From: JAGOMX01 sp041738135
GTDB lineage: Bacteria; Pseudomonadota; Alphaproteobacteria; JAGOMX01
Direction of reading: 5' to 3'
Length of the DNA stretch: 64,000 bases
Assembly: GCA_041738135.1 (NCBI GenBank)
Contig: JBGSQK010000074.1
Location: 1-64,000, forward strand
Part shown: positions 36,590 through 45,888 of the stretch, in pieces
Layout of the letters: every line of letters starts with the position of its first letter
Position numbering within the stretch: the first letter of the stretch is position 1
Translations under genes and position numbers: made by a program
Notes under the pieces: generated by a model
Told to the model about the DNA's origin: nothing
Databases searched by the model: none
The model's input: the letters and a program-made list of their open reading frames with translations, nothing else

Positions 36590-37888
36590 TTACAATTTTA
36601 CGATGAACTGGGCACCTATTACCACTGTGTTATGGTTGTTTGTTGTCGGAGTGTCCAGTATTTGAGCATCCAATTTTAAGGTGATTGAGTTTGTAAACGC
36701 TATATTGTAATAAGCTTCCGCTCCTTGTTTAGCATTGGTTATTCCTGTGATGTTCACAAGGTTTGTATTCATTTTGTTATAAAAATACCCTATGCCAAAA
36801 GTGTCATTTCCTCTGGATGGAATTAAGCCTTTGCCGCCTATGCCCGCGCTGGCATAGAAGTAAAGTGGGTTTGTGGTTTTGTCTGAAAATTGTAATTTCC
36901 AGAACACGCCGAGTCCCTTAAGATTCTGATTGCCTTGAGTGATATTCAGCGGGGCTTTGGCTTCTTCCATTAGGTAAAAATAATTCCAGCCATTAAAGTA
37001 TAATGACCAAGTATCATTTTTCGGGCTCTTCATAAAGCGTGGGAATTGGTTGTCAAAGGAATACAATACGCCTCCCATGGCGCCGTAAGGCATGGTGCCA
37101 AGTTTACTCTGATAGTATATTTCTGTAGCCCAGGCTAATCCGTCATCGAGGTTATCAAACCCAGACGTTGTTGAAGAATCTTTTGTAGTAAGAATAAAAT
37201 TGACGATTTTAAGGTTTTCATTGGGTACAACTGCAAATCCCGCTGCCAGTAAACTATACGGGTTTGGGTAAAAGACTGATGCTCCAACAGAAAGATTATA
37301 GTTCATAAATTGACTGATCCCTGAGCCAGAACTAAATTCATTGAAATTTGCTGATAAAAAATCATACTTACCAAAGTACACTAAAAAATTTTCATTCACA
37401 AAATGGGTGTAATTTAGTGCTGATATAGATATGGGTAAATCTTCATTGAGATTATTATTGGTTACAGGGACTAATCCAGCTGTATTAACCGGTATAAAAG
37501 AACCAGTATAACGATTCACAGTTCTGCCATAACGTGATTCTGCTTTTAAGGATAATAATCCCCCTGGGATGAGTCCCATGCGTTCTAAGTCAACGTAGGC
37601 ATAATAATATGCTTTTCCACCATTTTTTGTTTTCTTTTCTAAACCACCATTAACAATGGATTGAATGTAGGGAACAAATTGGATGCTTGTTTGTATGCCC
37701 AGCTTGGCTAAATCCGTACGGCTGCCTCCCCAGTCTCCGGTGAGATAGACACGCTCAACAAAGTCTCCTTTGTAGTCTGGAATCGGCAGGATGCCGGGTT
37801 CTTTTGCAGGTGTTTTTTCATCTTGTGCGTAGGCAGCGCTTGCGCATAACAAAATTGATAGAGACAGTGTTAAAACTTTCGTGATCAT
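36590..37888 (-). CDS. OprB-family carbohydrate porin
   Basis: The protein has 432 residues with a signal peptide (LTLSLSILLCASAAYA). The OprB hallmark LTGDWGGSRTDLAKLGI begins the mature part, and the beta-barrel strands continue to an aromatic-rich end (VVIGAQFIVKL). OprB forms an outer-membrane channel for sugars and other small molecules. No sugar transporter is adjacent. It is monocistronic. Confidence 0.9.
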   Translation of the reverse strand: MITKVLTLSLSILLCASAAYAQDEKTPAKEPGILPIPDYKGDFVERVYLTGDWGGSRTDLAKLGIQTSIQFVPYIQSIVNGGLEKKTKNGGKAYYYAYVDLERMGLIPGGLLSLKAESRYGRTVNRYTGSFIPVNTAGLVPVTNNNLNEDLPISISALNYTHFVNENFLVYFGKYDFLSANFNEFSSGSGISQFMNYNLSVGASVFYPNPYSLLAAGFAVVPNENLKIVNFILTTKDSSTTSGFDNLDDGLAWATEIYYQSKLGTMPYGAMGGVLYSFDNQFPRFMKSPKNDTWSLYFNGWNYFYLMEEAKAPLNITQGNQNLKGLGVFWKLQFSDKTTNPLYFYASAGIGGKGLIPSRGNDTFGIGYFYNKMNTNLVNITGITNAKQGAEAYYNIAFTNSITLKLDAQILDTPTTNNHNTVVIGAQFIVKL

Positions 37889-37932
37889 TGGAAGGTACCC
37901 TTTCTTAAGTTTTTCTAGATGTAAATTCGAAA

Positions 37933-38610
37933 TTAAAAATTAAATCTTTCAGGATGCATAGGCCCCAGCTTTTCAATCATACGTTTGTATGCAGGCCGTT
38001 CTTGAATGCGTTTTACATATTCTTCAATATGTAGCCTTTGGGTATCCCCAGGAGCTTGTGTAGGCCACATGGTAAACAAAATACCGATTTGGATATCTGC
38101 TGCCGTAAATTCTTTACCAGTTAGCCAAGCGTTTTTAGCAAAATGTGCGTCCAGATAGTCTAGCTGTTTAGTAATCTTGCTTTGGAAATAGGCTATGCCT
38201 GCCTGATCTTTCATGGCTTTGGTAATGGGCTTCATGAAGAATGGACTGCCTTTTACCATGAAGTTAAATATAACTCTCATTGTAAAAAGTGGCATCATGC
38301 TACCCTCTACAAAGTGTGACCAGTACAAGTACTGCGCCCACTCAGGCGTGCCAACGACTGGCTTTAGCTGGCCGTTTCCATACTTGGTAAGGATATACTC
38401 TATGATGGCTCCTGTTTCTGAAAGTACTATCGGACCATCTGATATGGTGGGAAATGTGGCTATGGGACTCATAGCTAAAAGCTCCGGAGGTGCTGAAAGC
38501 GAACCAGGTATTGGTTTGTAATGTTTGATTTCGTATTCAATACCAATTTCTTCCATAAGCCAAACAATGCGATGTGAGCGTGATCCGCTCATATGGTGGA
38601 TTGTGATCAT
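37933..38610 (-). CDS. Glutathione S-transferase family protein, copy 1
   Basis: The protein has 225 residues. A thioredoxin-like N-domain (ITIHHMSGSRSHRIVWLMEE, then SETGAIIEYILTKYG, with the SE pair that holds the gamma-glutamyl group) is followed by the helical C-domain (KEFTAADIQIGILFTMWP). It detoxifies electrophiles or reduces peroxides in the cytosol; no substrate can be read. It is a close paralogue of the gene at 39386. Confidence 0.88.
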   Translation of the reverse strand: MITIHHMSGSRSHRIVWLMEEIGIEYEIKHYKPIPGSLSAPPELLAMSPIATFPTISDGPIVLSETGAIIEYILTKYGNGQLKPVVGTPEWAQYLYWSHFVEGSMMPLFTMRVIFNFMVKGSPFFMKPITKAMKDQAGIAYFQSKITKQLDYLDAHFAKNAWLTGKEFTAADIQIGILFTMWPTQAPGDTQRLHIEEYVKRIQERPAYKRMIEKLGPMHPERFNF

Positions 38611-38721
38611 TTTTATGCTTTTTTTTCTTTGAATATAGCAATCCTGTGGTCGGCTGGGAAGTGTTTTATTAATTAATAGGAAACTCTCTTGCGGTAGGAT
38701 TATTCAAAACGAGGAGAGCAT

Positions 38722-39396
38722 ATGATGATCACTTTATATACGGCGCCGACACCTAATGGGACTAAAATCTCTATCATGCTGGAAGAACTAGGGCTTGAGT
38801 ACAAGGTGCAGATGATAAATCTGGGAGCCAATGAGCAAAAAGAAGATTGGTATGTGAAATTAAATCCTAATGGAAGGATTCCTACCATAGTTGATCATGA
38901 TAATGATGATTTTGCATTGTTTGAGTCAGGGGCCATTTTGATTTATTTGGCAGAGAAGTGTGGGAAGTTTCTGCCCAAGGATGTCAAAGGCAGGTCCACG
39001 GTTCTGCAATGGTTGTTCTTCCAAATGGCAGGGGTGGGGCCCATGATGGGGCAGGCTAATCACTTTGCTGTTTTTGCACCTGAAAGAATTAAGTATGCCA
39101 CAGACCGTTACGTGGCGGAAAGCAGGCGACTGATGGAAGTTCTGGATCAACGTCTGGAAGGCCGCGAGTATTTGGCGGATGAATATTCTATAGCGGATAT
39201 AGCCAATTTTACCTGGGTGCGTTCACACGAATTTCCGGGTGTGTCCATTGATGGTTTGAAAAATCTGCAAGCATGGTTGGCCCGAATTGAGGCTAGGCCA
39301 GCTGTTCAAAAAGGTTTGGACGTGCCTTTGCCACAAGCGATGGTCAGGGAAAGGCTGCTTCAGATGAAAGCGGCAGCGCAACAACCTAAGAGCTAA
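38722..39396 (+). CDS. Glutathione S-transferase, nu-class/YfcG-like
   Basis: The protein has 224 residues. The start MITLYTAPTPNGTKISIMLEE (first 20 shown in part), LNPNGRIPTIVD, ALFESGAILIYLAEK and the LADEYSIADIANFTWV block are those of the YfcG/YghU disulphide reductase group. GGAGAG precedes ATGATG. Its 3' end overlaps the convergent GST gene by 11 bp. It is more distant from the other two GSTs than these are from one another. Confidence 0.88.
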   Translation: MMITLYTAPTPNGTKISIMLEELGLEYKVQMINLGANEQKEDWYVKLNPNGRIPTIVDHDNDDFALFESGAILIYLAEKCGKFLPKDVKGRSTVLQWLFFQMAGVGPMMGQANHFAVFAPERIKYATDRYVAESRRLMEVLDQRLEGREYLADEYSIADIANFTWVRSHEFPGVSIDGLKNLQAWLARIEARPAVQKGLDVPLPQAMVRERLLQMKAAAQQPKS

Positions 39397-40078
39397 CCTT
39401 AAAAAGACCAGTAATAGGGCCGGCAACTTCCATCATTTTGATGTAGGCTGGCCTTTTCTTCATGTCTGTAATATAAGCAAGCAAATGCGGACGACCCTTA
39501 GTGAATTCTGTCAACACATCACCTTCCCAGAATGCAAAATTAATGCCCATCTGAATATCGGCACCTGTAAACTCATGGCCTGAGAAGAATCTTTGTTTAC
39601 TTAAAGTTGAATCAACTAAATTAAGTTGCTTATTCAAATTTGGACCAACGAGCAAAGTATCAACTTGCTTTTTAATGGATTTCATAATTGGTTTTATAAG
39701 AAACGGACTACTTTGCAGAAGGACTCTAAAGACAGTGCTAATGACTGTAGTCGGCATCATAGTTCCTTCTGCAAAATGGAGCCAGTAAAGATATTTTATC
39801 CATTCTGGGGTTCCTTCTTTTGGCTTTAATTTACCCTTGCCATATTTATAGAGGATGTACTCAATGATGGCCCCCGATTCAGCCAAGGTTAAGTCGCCGT
39901 CAGTTATTATGGGCGCCTTTCCCAAAGGAGCTATGGCTAGTAATTCAGGGGGCGCGAGTCTGGTTCTGGGATCACGCTTGTAGTGTTTGATCTCATACTT
40001 AAGACCCAATTCTTCCATTAACCAAATGATTCTGTGGGAGCGTGAAATTTCCAAGTGATGTATTGTGATCATGTGCAT
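39386..40078 (-). CDS. Glutathione S-transferase family protein, copy 2
   Basis: The protein has 230 residues (ATG at 40078, or 40072). It parallels the gene at 37933: ITIHHLEISRSHRIIWLMEE, AESGAIIEYILYKYGKGKL, GHEFTGADIQMGINFAFW. The duplication places two similar GSTs on either side of a divergent third one. The substrate is not known. Confidence 0.87.
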   Translation of the reverse strand: MHMITIHHLEISRSHRIIWLMEELGLKYEIKHYKRDPRTRLAPPELLAIAPLGKAPIITDGDLTLAESGAIIEYILYKYGKGKLKPKEGTPEWIKYLYWLHFAEGTMMPTTVISTVFRVLLQSSPFLIKPIMKSIKKQVDTLLVGPNLNKQLNLVDSTLSKQRFFSGHEFTGADIQMGINFAFWEGDVLTEFTKGRPHLLAYITDMKKRPAYIKMMEVAGPITGLFKVSS

Positions 40079-40157
40079 AATCCTTCCATAACATATATTT
40101 AGAATAAAGCTTTTCGATTAAAGAATGGTTAAGCTGTAAAATTATTGAACCTTTTCC

Positions 40158-40186
40158 TTGAATTTGGGCGTCGGCTTCGGTATGTT
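40158..40186 (+). promoter_or_regulatory. Promoter of tRNA-Thr
   Basis: TTGAAT at 40158-40163, a 17-bp spacer, and TATGTT at 40181-40186 lie just before the tRNA, leaving almost no 5' leader. Confidence 0.5.
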
Positions 40187-40194
40187 ACCCCCAT

Positions 40195-40269
40195 GCCATC
40201 GTGGCTCAGAGGTAGAGCACACCCTTGGTAAGGGTGGGGTCGAGAGTTCGATTCTCTCCGATGGCACCA
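40195..40269 (+). tRNA. tRNA-Thr (anticodon GGT)
   Basis: The cloverleaf is complete: acceptor GCCATCG/CGATGGC, D-stem GCTC/GAGC, anticodon stem CACCC/GGGTG with loop TTGGTAA (anticodon GGT at 40227-40229), T-stem GAGAG/CTCTC with TTCGATT, then ACCA with the CCA encoded. It reads the threonine codons ACC and ACT. Confidence 0.97.
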
Positions 40270-40332
40270 TTTTTTTAAAGCTGTATTCCGTATGGAGCTT
40301 GTCTCTTCCCATCTAAACAATAAGGATCAATC

Positions 40333-41847
40333 ATGACTAAACCAGTTGTATTATGCGTTCTCGATGGATGGGGGTATCGTCCTAACGGTAAGGGCAATGC
40401 CATTTTTCAGGCCAAGACGCCGGCTATGGATCATTTGTTTGCGAGCTATCCTCATTCTTTGTTGCAAGCGTCGGAAGGGTATGTGGGGCTACCAGAAGGC
40501 CAGATGGGGAATTCTGAAGTTGGGCACACCAATCTGGGGGCAGGGCGGGTTGTCTTGCAAGATCTGCCGAAGATTAACAAGTCTTTGGCTGAAGATACTC
40601 TTCGTCAAAATCCCACGTTGATGCAAATGGTTTCCAAACTCAATGGCGGGACTTGTCATGTGATGGGCTTGCTTTCCCCTGGAGGGGTACACTCTCACCA
40701 AAAGCATTTTGAATATGTGGTTAGGGTCCTGCGTGAGATGGGTGTGCCGGTTGTGGTGCATGGGTTTTTGGATGGTCGTGATACACCACCGCAAAGTGCT
40801 TTGGGCTATGTAAAGTCGTTTATAGACAACGTGCCCGGCGTTCTGTTTGGCACCATTAGCGGTCGGTATTACGCGATGGATCGAGACACGCGCTGGGAGC
40901 GTGTCCAGTTGGCTTATGATGGTATGGTTAGCGCGGAAGGTGGGCGAGTGCTTGATGCGCTTTCGGCTATTGAGGCTAATTATGCTTCGGGCATTACAGA
41001 TGAGTTTGTGTTACCTTCTGTTATTGGGGATTACCAAGGTATGAACGACGGCGATGCGGTTCTGATGATCAATTTCAGGGCTGATCGGGCGCGTGAGATA
41101 CTGACTTCGTTTGTAGATCCAAACTTTACTGGCTTCCAGCGCAAGAAAGTCATCCAGTTTTCGTCAGTAGTGGGTATGGTCTCCTACAGCGAGGACCTGG
41201 ACAAATCTATGCCCGCACTTTTTGCGCCAGAGGAATTGACCAATACCTTGGGGCAGGTGGTGGCTGATGCAGGGTTGAATCAACTGCGTATAGCTGAAAC
41301 CGAAAAGTATGCGCATGTGACTTTCTTTTTAAACGGTGGTGAAGAAAAGCAGTTTGTAAATGAAGATCGTATTTTAGTACCGTCACCTAGGGTTGCCACT
41401 TACGATATGCTACCAGAAATGTCGGCCGTTGAAGTGACGGATCGGTTGATTGAATCTGTTGAATCAGGGAAATATGACCTAATCGTGGTCAATTATGCCA
41501 ACACTGATATGGTGGGACATACGGGGGATGAGCGAGCGGCGATTCTTTCTGTGGAAGCTGTTGATGAGTGCATGGATCGCTTGTCCAAGGCAGTGCTCAA
41601 AGAGGGCGGTGCTCTGTTGATTACAGCAGATCATGGGAATGTGGAAGTGATGATTGATGAAGTGACTGGTCAACCGCACACAGCACATACCTTGAACCCG
41701 GTGCCTTTTATCGCTGTGGCTGATGAATATAAGAGCGCCGCAGTTGCTGATGGTCTGCTTTCGGACGTGGCGCCAACCATATTACAGATGCTTGGCATTA
41801 TTGCTCCCAAAGAAATGACAGGAAAAAATCTAATTGCTAAGCCTTAG
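40333..41847 (+). CDS. gpmI: 2,3-bisphosphoglycerate-independent phosphoglycerate mutase
   Basis: The protein has 504 residues, the normal size, and interconverts 3- and 2-phosphoglycerate with two Mn2+ ions. The alkaline-phosphatase fold is clear: VLCVLDGWGYR with the metal Asp, catalytic Ser61 in MGNSEVGHTNLGAG, HGFLDGRDTPPQS, and the late TADHGNVEVM and PHTAHTLNPVPFI metal ligands. It follows tRNA-Thr by 63 bp. Confidence 0.96.
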   Translation: MTKPVVLCVLDGWGYRPNGKGNAIFQAKTPAMDHLFASYPHSLLQASEGYVGLPEGQMGNSEVGHTNLGAGRVVLQDLPKINKSLAEDTLRQNPTLMQMVSKLNGGTCHVMGLLSPGGVHSHQKHFEYVVRVLREMGVPVVVHGFLDGRDTPPQSALGYVKSFIDNVPGVLFGTISGRYYAMDRDTRWERVQLAYDGMVSAEGGRVLDALSAIEANYASGITDEFVLPSVIGDYQGMNDGDAVLMINFRADRAREILTSFVDPNFTGFQRKKVIQFSSVVGMVSYSEDLDKSMPALFAPEELTNTLGQVVADAGLNQLRIAETEKYAHVTFFLNGGEEKQFVNEDRILVPSPRVATYDMLPEMSAVEVTDRLIESVESGKYDLIVVNYANTDMVGHTGDERAAILSVEAVDECMDRLSKAVLKEGGALLITADHGNVEVMIDEVTGQPHTAHTLNPVPFIAVADEYKSAAVADGLLSDVAPTILQMLGIIAPKEMTGKNLIAKP

Positions 41848-41849
41848 AA

Positions 41850-42009
41850 CTCTTGGTTGATACGACGGGCTTGGGTGCCTTGCATGAGCTGGTGCCAACC
41901 ATTGATGTGGCCGATCGTCAGGAGGGGCTTAGGGTTCTAGTTGAGCTGGCTGACGTTGACGAAGGTGGATAAAGAAGCAATAAAGGAAGTTGAAGTGAAG
42001 ATTAAGTAA
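41850..42009 (+). pseudogene. Remnant of a small heat-shock protein (Hsp20)
   Basis: In the frame from 41850, VPTIDVADRQEGLRVLVEL aligns with the beta-sandwich start of alphaproteobacterial Hsp20 (VPxIDVxExxxxxRVxxEL), ending at a stop at 41972. In a second frame, 41965-42009 encodes VDKEAIKEVEVKIK, which resembles the C-terminal extension of the same family (EAxKEVKKIxVK). The N-terminal part and the middle of the domain are missing, so this looks like a deleted and frameshifted gene. The alignment is from memory. Confidence 0.45.
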
Positions 42010-42019
42010 TCTGCATGAT

Positions 42020-42038
42020 AGCGTTTCCCAGAAACGCT
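42020..42038 (+). terminator. Possible terminator hairpin
   Basis: AGCGTTTC and GAAACGCT form an 8-bp stem with a three-base CCA loop and a TTGTGT tail. It follows the hsp20 remnant and precedes the phosphatase gene. Confidence 0.5.
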
Positions 42039-42099
42039 TGTGTATTGATGCTCTTTCATGTAGGTTAGCACTGTTCTAACAATACAGTGTTTTGTAGTC

Positions 42100-42984
42100 A
42101 TGAAAAGAAATAGAATTTTTGCCGCATTAGTGGTGCTTGTGACGGTGGTTTGCGCGCTTACTTATACGTCCGTCCGCGAGCCTACTTCCCTATTAAATTT
42201 CCGCACCAGCCATTCTGAATTCCAAAAATCGAAAAAGCTTGATGTTGCACGCGACGGTCTCGATACATTGCGTATTTCAGGCAGTGGTCAGCTACGCGAG
42301 ATAGCCTTCGTTGCAGGCATGAAGGAAACGGGCGCCAAGCCTAGTGATATATACGTAATAGACCTTTCTGGTGACGCACAACTTTATACAGATGGTCGCC
42401 CATTCGGGTGGTTTAATTGGAGCATAAGCGAAAAGGGAATTGAAGGTGTCTACTCCAAACGCCTAACCCCCAGCGCATTTAAGGAGAATTACGTATGCAT
42501 GATGCGGCGTCTTTTCTATCCTAACCCTTCGACCACGCGTTTGGAAACGGAAGAACAAATGGTTGGTCGTCTCGGTTATCACTACCAGAAATTCGCGGTT
42601 AATCGTAAGCACATTTATCCTCCCGAAACCATTGACCAATTTTTACACTTTGTGAACGAACTACCGGAAGGGGCATGGCTGCATTTCCACTGTTACGCCG
42701 GATGCTCGCGTACCACATCCATGATGATCATTTACGATATCATAAAAAATGGTGACAAAGTATCTCTGGAGGCCATTATGGACAGACATTGGGCATTAGG
42801 CGGGTCAAATATGAAGGATACCAAGCCCTGGTTCTTTGGCTCATGGAAGACCGAGCTACTGCAAATGCGCAAAGCCATGCTGTCTGACTTTTACCGCTAT
42901 CGCAACGATCCTGATGCATTTGGCAAGATCTCCTGGTCAGAATGGATCGCGAAAAATGGTACGGCTAAGGAACCTGGAAACTAA
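42100..42984 (+). CDS. PTP-like phytase / dual-specificity phosphatase, exported, copy 2
   Basis: The protein has 294 residues with an N-terminal export signal (FAALVVLVTVVCALTYTS). It is a diverged paralogue of the gene at 21304, sharing GLDTLRISGSG, LHFHCYAGCSRTT (Cys198, Arg204), YDIIKNGDKVSLEAIMDRHW and a closing ISWSEWI. The P-loop differs from copy 1 by a Cys at CYAGCSR. As in copy 1, the loop that usually carries the general-acid Asp has NRKH instead. Target and activity are unknown; a host-directed role is inferred. Confidence 0.8.
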   Translation: MKRNRIFAALVVLVTVVCALTYTSVREPTSLLNFRTSHSEFQKSKKLDVARDGLDTLRISGSGQLREIAFVAGMKETGAKPSDIYVIDLSGDAQLYTDGRPFGWFNWSISEKGIEGVYSKRLTPSAFKENYVCMMRRLFYPNPSTTRLETEEQMVGRLGYHYQKFAVNRKHIYPPETIDQFLHFVNELPEGAWLHFHCYAGCSRTTSMMIIYDIIKNGDKVSLEAIMDRHWALGGSNMKDTKPWFFGSWKTELLQMRKAMLSDFYRYRNDPDAFGKISWSEWIAKNGTAKEPGN

Positions 42985-43143
42985 TAAATCCACCCAAATT
43001 TTCCAACCTGCTCAAATTTTAATCGATGATGTGAGAGTGATAGGCTATACTGCTTCTTGGGGTTTGTTAGGTGTCTTACCAACAACCTTATCCACAGCTT
43101 TGGTGGATAGAATTAAATTGTTGTTAACTTCTTATTTGAACGT

Positions 43144-45012
43144 ATGGGCAAAATGGAAAAGGAACTTACCGGAACACAGCTCCAGCGAGGCATTGACGTT
43201 ATTCGTGATCATGTGAAGACTCTGCCAAATAAGCCTGGGGTCTATCGTATGATCAATACGAAGGGTGATGTGCTTTATGTCGGTAAGGCAAAAAGCTTAC
43301 GAAATCGTGTGACCAGTTATACCCAGAAAGAAAAAATGTCCTTGCGACTCAAGCGCATGGTTGCGGAAACGGTTCGCATGGAGTTTGTTACCACACGCAG
43401 CGAAGTGGAAGCTTTGCTGTTGGAGTCAAACCTGATCAAGAAATTCCTGCCACGTTATAATATTTTGCTCAAAGATAGTAAATCCTTTGTCTACATCCAT
43501 ATACAAGGCAACCATGATTTCCCGTTGATCTCCAAGCATCGTGGAGAGCAAAAGGAAAAGGGTTGGTATTATGGTCCCTTTGCGTCGGTCATATCAGTGA
43601 ATGAAACCTTAGTATCCTTACATAAGGTATTTCGGTTGAGGTCATGCTCGGATTCAGTATTTGCTTCTAGATCCCGCCCTTGTCTGCAATACCATATTAA
43701 GCGGTGTACGGCTCCTTGTGTGGGATACATTTCAAAAGTGGAATATGCGGAGTCCGTTCAAGAAACCCGTGACGTATTGGAGGGGAAGAATACGGAAGTG
43801 ATGGCGGCCCTGAATCAGCATATGGCCAAGGCTAGTGCTGTGAGGGACTATGAGCAGGCAGCCATGTATCGGGATCGCATTAAGGGGTTGAGCTTTGTCC
43901 TGCTACAGCAAGCTGTGCATGTACCCGGATTAAGAGATGCGGATGTATTGGCTGTGGCGCAAGAGGGTGGGCATATCTGCATTCAGGTGTTTTTCTATCG
44001 TAAGAGCAGCAATTATGGGGGCAGGGTGTTCTTTCCTCAGCATGATAGGGAAGACTCCATGCAGGATGTATTGGCGGCGTTTATGGGCCAGCTTTATGAG
44101 GATCAGCCACCACCCCAGTTGGTCCTTGTTAACACGGATTTGGAGGAGCTGGGTCTATTGACGGAAGCCTTGAGCCAAAAGGCGGGAAATAAAGTTGAGA
44201 TTAAATATCCCAAACGGGGCAAGTTGGCGGATTTGGTCAGCCATGCGGCGCAGAATGCTGCCGATGCCATGAAGCGAAAGTTGGCAGAGCATTCTTCACG
44301 GCGAGTTGTTTTGCAGGCGCTTGCGGAGCGATTCGGGTTGATAGGTTTTCCTAAACGTATCGAAGTCTACGACAACAGCCATATTTCTGGCACCAATGCG
44401 GTAGGCGCTATGATTGTGGCTGGACCGGATGGATTCGTGAAGCAAGCTTATCGTAAGTTCAATATTAAGAACACTGAACTTACACCCGGGGACGATTATG
44501 GCATGATGCGCGAGGTTTTCTCGAGACGATTTAAGGGATCCTTAGCCAAAGATCTAGATGCCAATACTTTGCCTGATTTGATTATTGTAGATGGCGGTAA
44601 GGGGCAACTCAGTGTGGTGTTCGCAACGTTGGCCGATCAAGGGGTGGCGGATATTCCATTGGTGGCCATTGCCAAGGGGGCCGCCCGTACACCCGGTGAA
44701 GAACGATTCTTTATGCCCGATCGGGACGAGTTTCGATTGGATAAAAAAGATCCAGTTTTCTATTATATTCAGACCTTGCGGGATGAAGCCCATCGATTTG
44801 CTGTGGGCAGCCATCGCATAAGGCGATCAAAGTCATTCAAAAAGTCTTTACTTGATGATATAACTGGAATTGGTCCGAAGCGAAAGCAGGCTTTGCTGCG
44901 TCATTTTGGATCGGCGGTGAGTGTGAGCCGGGCTGGTGTTGCAGATATCCTTGAGGTAGAAGGCATTAGCGAGGCGCTGGCTCAACAAATATATGATCAT
45001 TTCCATGGATAG
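43144..45012 (+). CDS. uvrC: Excinuclease ABC subunit C
   Basis: The protein has 622 residues. UvrC makes both incisions in nucleotide-excision repair. It has the N-terminal GIY-YIG domain (PGVYRMINTKGDVLYVGKAK), the Cys-rich region, the UVR motif (MAKASAVRDYEQAAMYRDRI), the RNase H-like domain (VYDNSHISGTNAVGAMIV, IVDGGKGQL) and two C-terminal helix-hairpin-helix motifs (ITGIGPKRKQALLRHFGS). ATG at 43153 is an alternative start. It overlaps pgsA. Confidence 0.96.
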   Translation: MGKMEKELTGTQLQRGIDVIRDHVKTLPNKPGVYRMINTKGDVLYVGKAKSLRNRVTSYTQKEKMSLRLKRMVAETVRMEFVTTRSEVEALLLESNLIKKFLPRYNILLKDSKSFVYIHIQGNHDFPLISKHRGEQKEKGWYYGPFASVISVNETLVSLHKVFRLRSCSDSVFASRSRPCLQYHIKRCTAPCVGYISKVEYAESVQETRDVLEGKNTEVMAALNQHMAKASAVRDYEQAAMYRDRIKGLSFVLLQQAVHVPGLRDADVLAVAQEGGHICIQVFFYRKSSNYGGRVFFPQHDREDSMQDVLAAFMGQLYEDQPPPQLVLVNTDLEELGLLTEALSQKAGNKVEIKYPKRGKLADLVSHAAQNAADAMKRKLAEHSSRRVVLQALAERFGLIGFPKRIEVYDNSHISGTNAVGAMIVAGPDGFVKQAYRKFNIKNTELTPGDDYGMMREVFSRRFKGSLAKDLDANTLPDLIIVDGGKGQLSVVFATLADQGVADIPLVAIAKGAARTPGEERFFMPDRDEFRLDKKDPVFYYIQTLRDEAHRFAVGSHRIRRSKSFKKSLLDDITGIGPKRKQALLRHFGSAVSVSRAGVADILEVEGISEALAQQIYDHFHG

Positions 45013-45583
45013 AGATCACGTGAATTACTATAGCTTTCCTAATATTCTGACGATGCTGCGGATCTTGTTGATTCCCGTGGTGGTACTACTTGTGTATTTG
45101 CCTGGTCGTACGACGGATATGATCGCCGTTGGGCTTTTCGCCTTTGCTTGTTTGACGGATTTTTTGGATGGCTATTTTGCTCGCATTTGGGAACAATCCT
45201 CGTCGCTGGGCCGCTTTCTGGATCCCATTGCAGATAAGCTTTTAGTGGCAGCGGTTTTGCTTATGCTTGTGGGGCTGAATAGAATAAATGGCATATCCTT
45301 GATCGCTGCTAATATCATCCTCTGTCGAGAAATTCTTGTATCGGGTTTAAGAGAATTCCTTGCAGAACTAAATGTACCTCTACCTGTGAGTCGACTGGCC
45401 AAGTGGAAAACGGCATTACAGATGGTGGCTTTAGGTTGTCTTCTTCTGGACCCTATCAGTTTCCCCGGTTTTCCCTATCAAGAAATAGGTATCGCAGGCC
45501 TTTGGGGTGCGGCTCTTCTAACGTTATTTACCGGGTACGACTATCTGCGTGCAGGGCTGGAGCAAATGGGGCACCAGGATTAA
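44993..45583 (+). CDS. pgsA: CDP-diacylglycerol-glycerol-3-phosphate 3-phosphatidyltransferase
   Basis: The protein has up to 196 residues and four to five hydrophobic segments; it makes phosphatidylglycerolphosphate, the first step to PG and cardiolipin. The CDP-alcohol phosphotransferase motif is intact: DFLDGYFARIWEQSSSLGRF followed by LDPIADK. Possible starts are ATG at 44993, ATG at 45005 and GTG at 45020; all overlap or abut the uvrC stop. The first was kept because it is the longest coupled start. Confidence 0.93.
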   Translation: MIISMDRDHVNYYSFPNILTMLRILLIPVVVLLVYLPGRTTDMIAVGLFAFACLTDFLDGYFARIWEQSSSLGRFLDPIADKLLVAAVLLMLVGLNRINGISLIAANIILCREILVSGLREFLAELNVPLPVSRLAKWKTALQMVALGCLLLDPISFPGFPYQEIGIAGLWGAALLTLFTGYDYLRAGLEQMGHQD

Positions 45584-45612
45584 GTAAAAACAGCGTAACT
45601 ACTCACCAACTC

Positions 45613-45778
45613 CCGTCATCCAGAGCAGCATAAGCGTAGCGTTGCTGCGTGGGATCCAGCGCAAAAGTGTGAGCGCATGCGAACTCGATCGTATTTTAAT
45701 ACGGGGCTCGCATACGCTCGCACACATTCGCTGGATCCTTCGCTTCCTCCGCTACGCGGAGGCGCGCTCTGGATGACG
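45613..45778. repeat. Palindromic element, family A subtype 3
   Basis: CCGTCATCCAGAGC at the left and GCTCTGGATGACG at the right are the outer arms, with GTGGGATCCAGCGCA / CGCTGGATCC inside and an inner GAGCGCATGCGA / TCGCATACGCTC pair. It fills the 305-bp gap between pgsA and the amidase. Confidence 0.85.
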
Positions 45779-45888
45779 AGGTTTTTGGTGAGTGTTACGA
45801 CTCATGTGGTAAGATTCTGAATACCTCACCTTAAACAAACCTTAACCTTTTTGTACCTACAATACAGAAGGTTAATAGGGGTGTTCCC

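Noticed and set aside
43088..43096. Perfect DnaA box TTATCCACA upstream of uvrC
   Set aside because: A single box is expected by chance in 64 kb, there is no cluster and no dnaA gene, so no origin is called.
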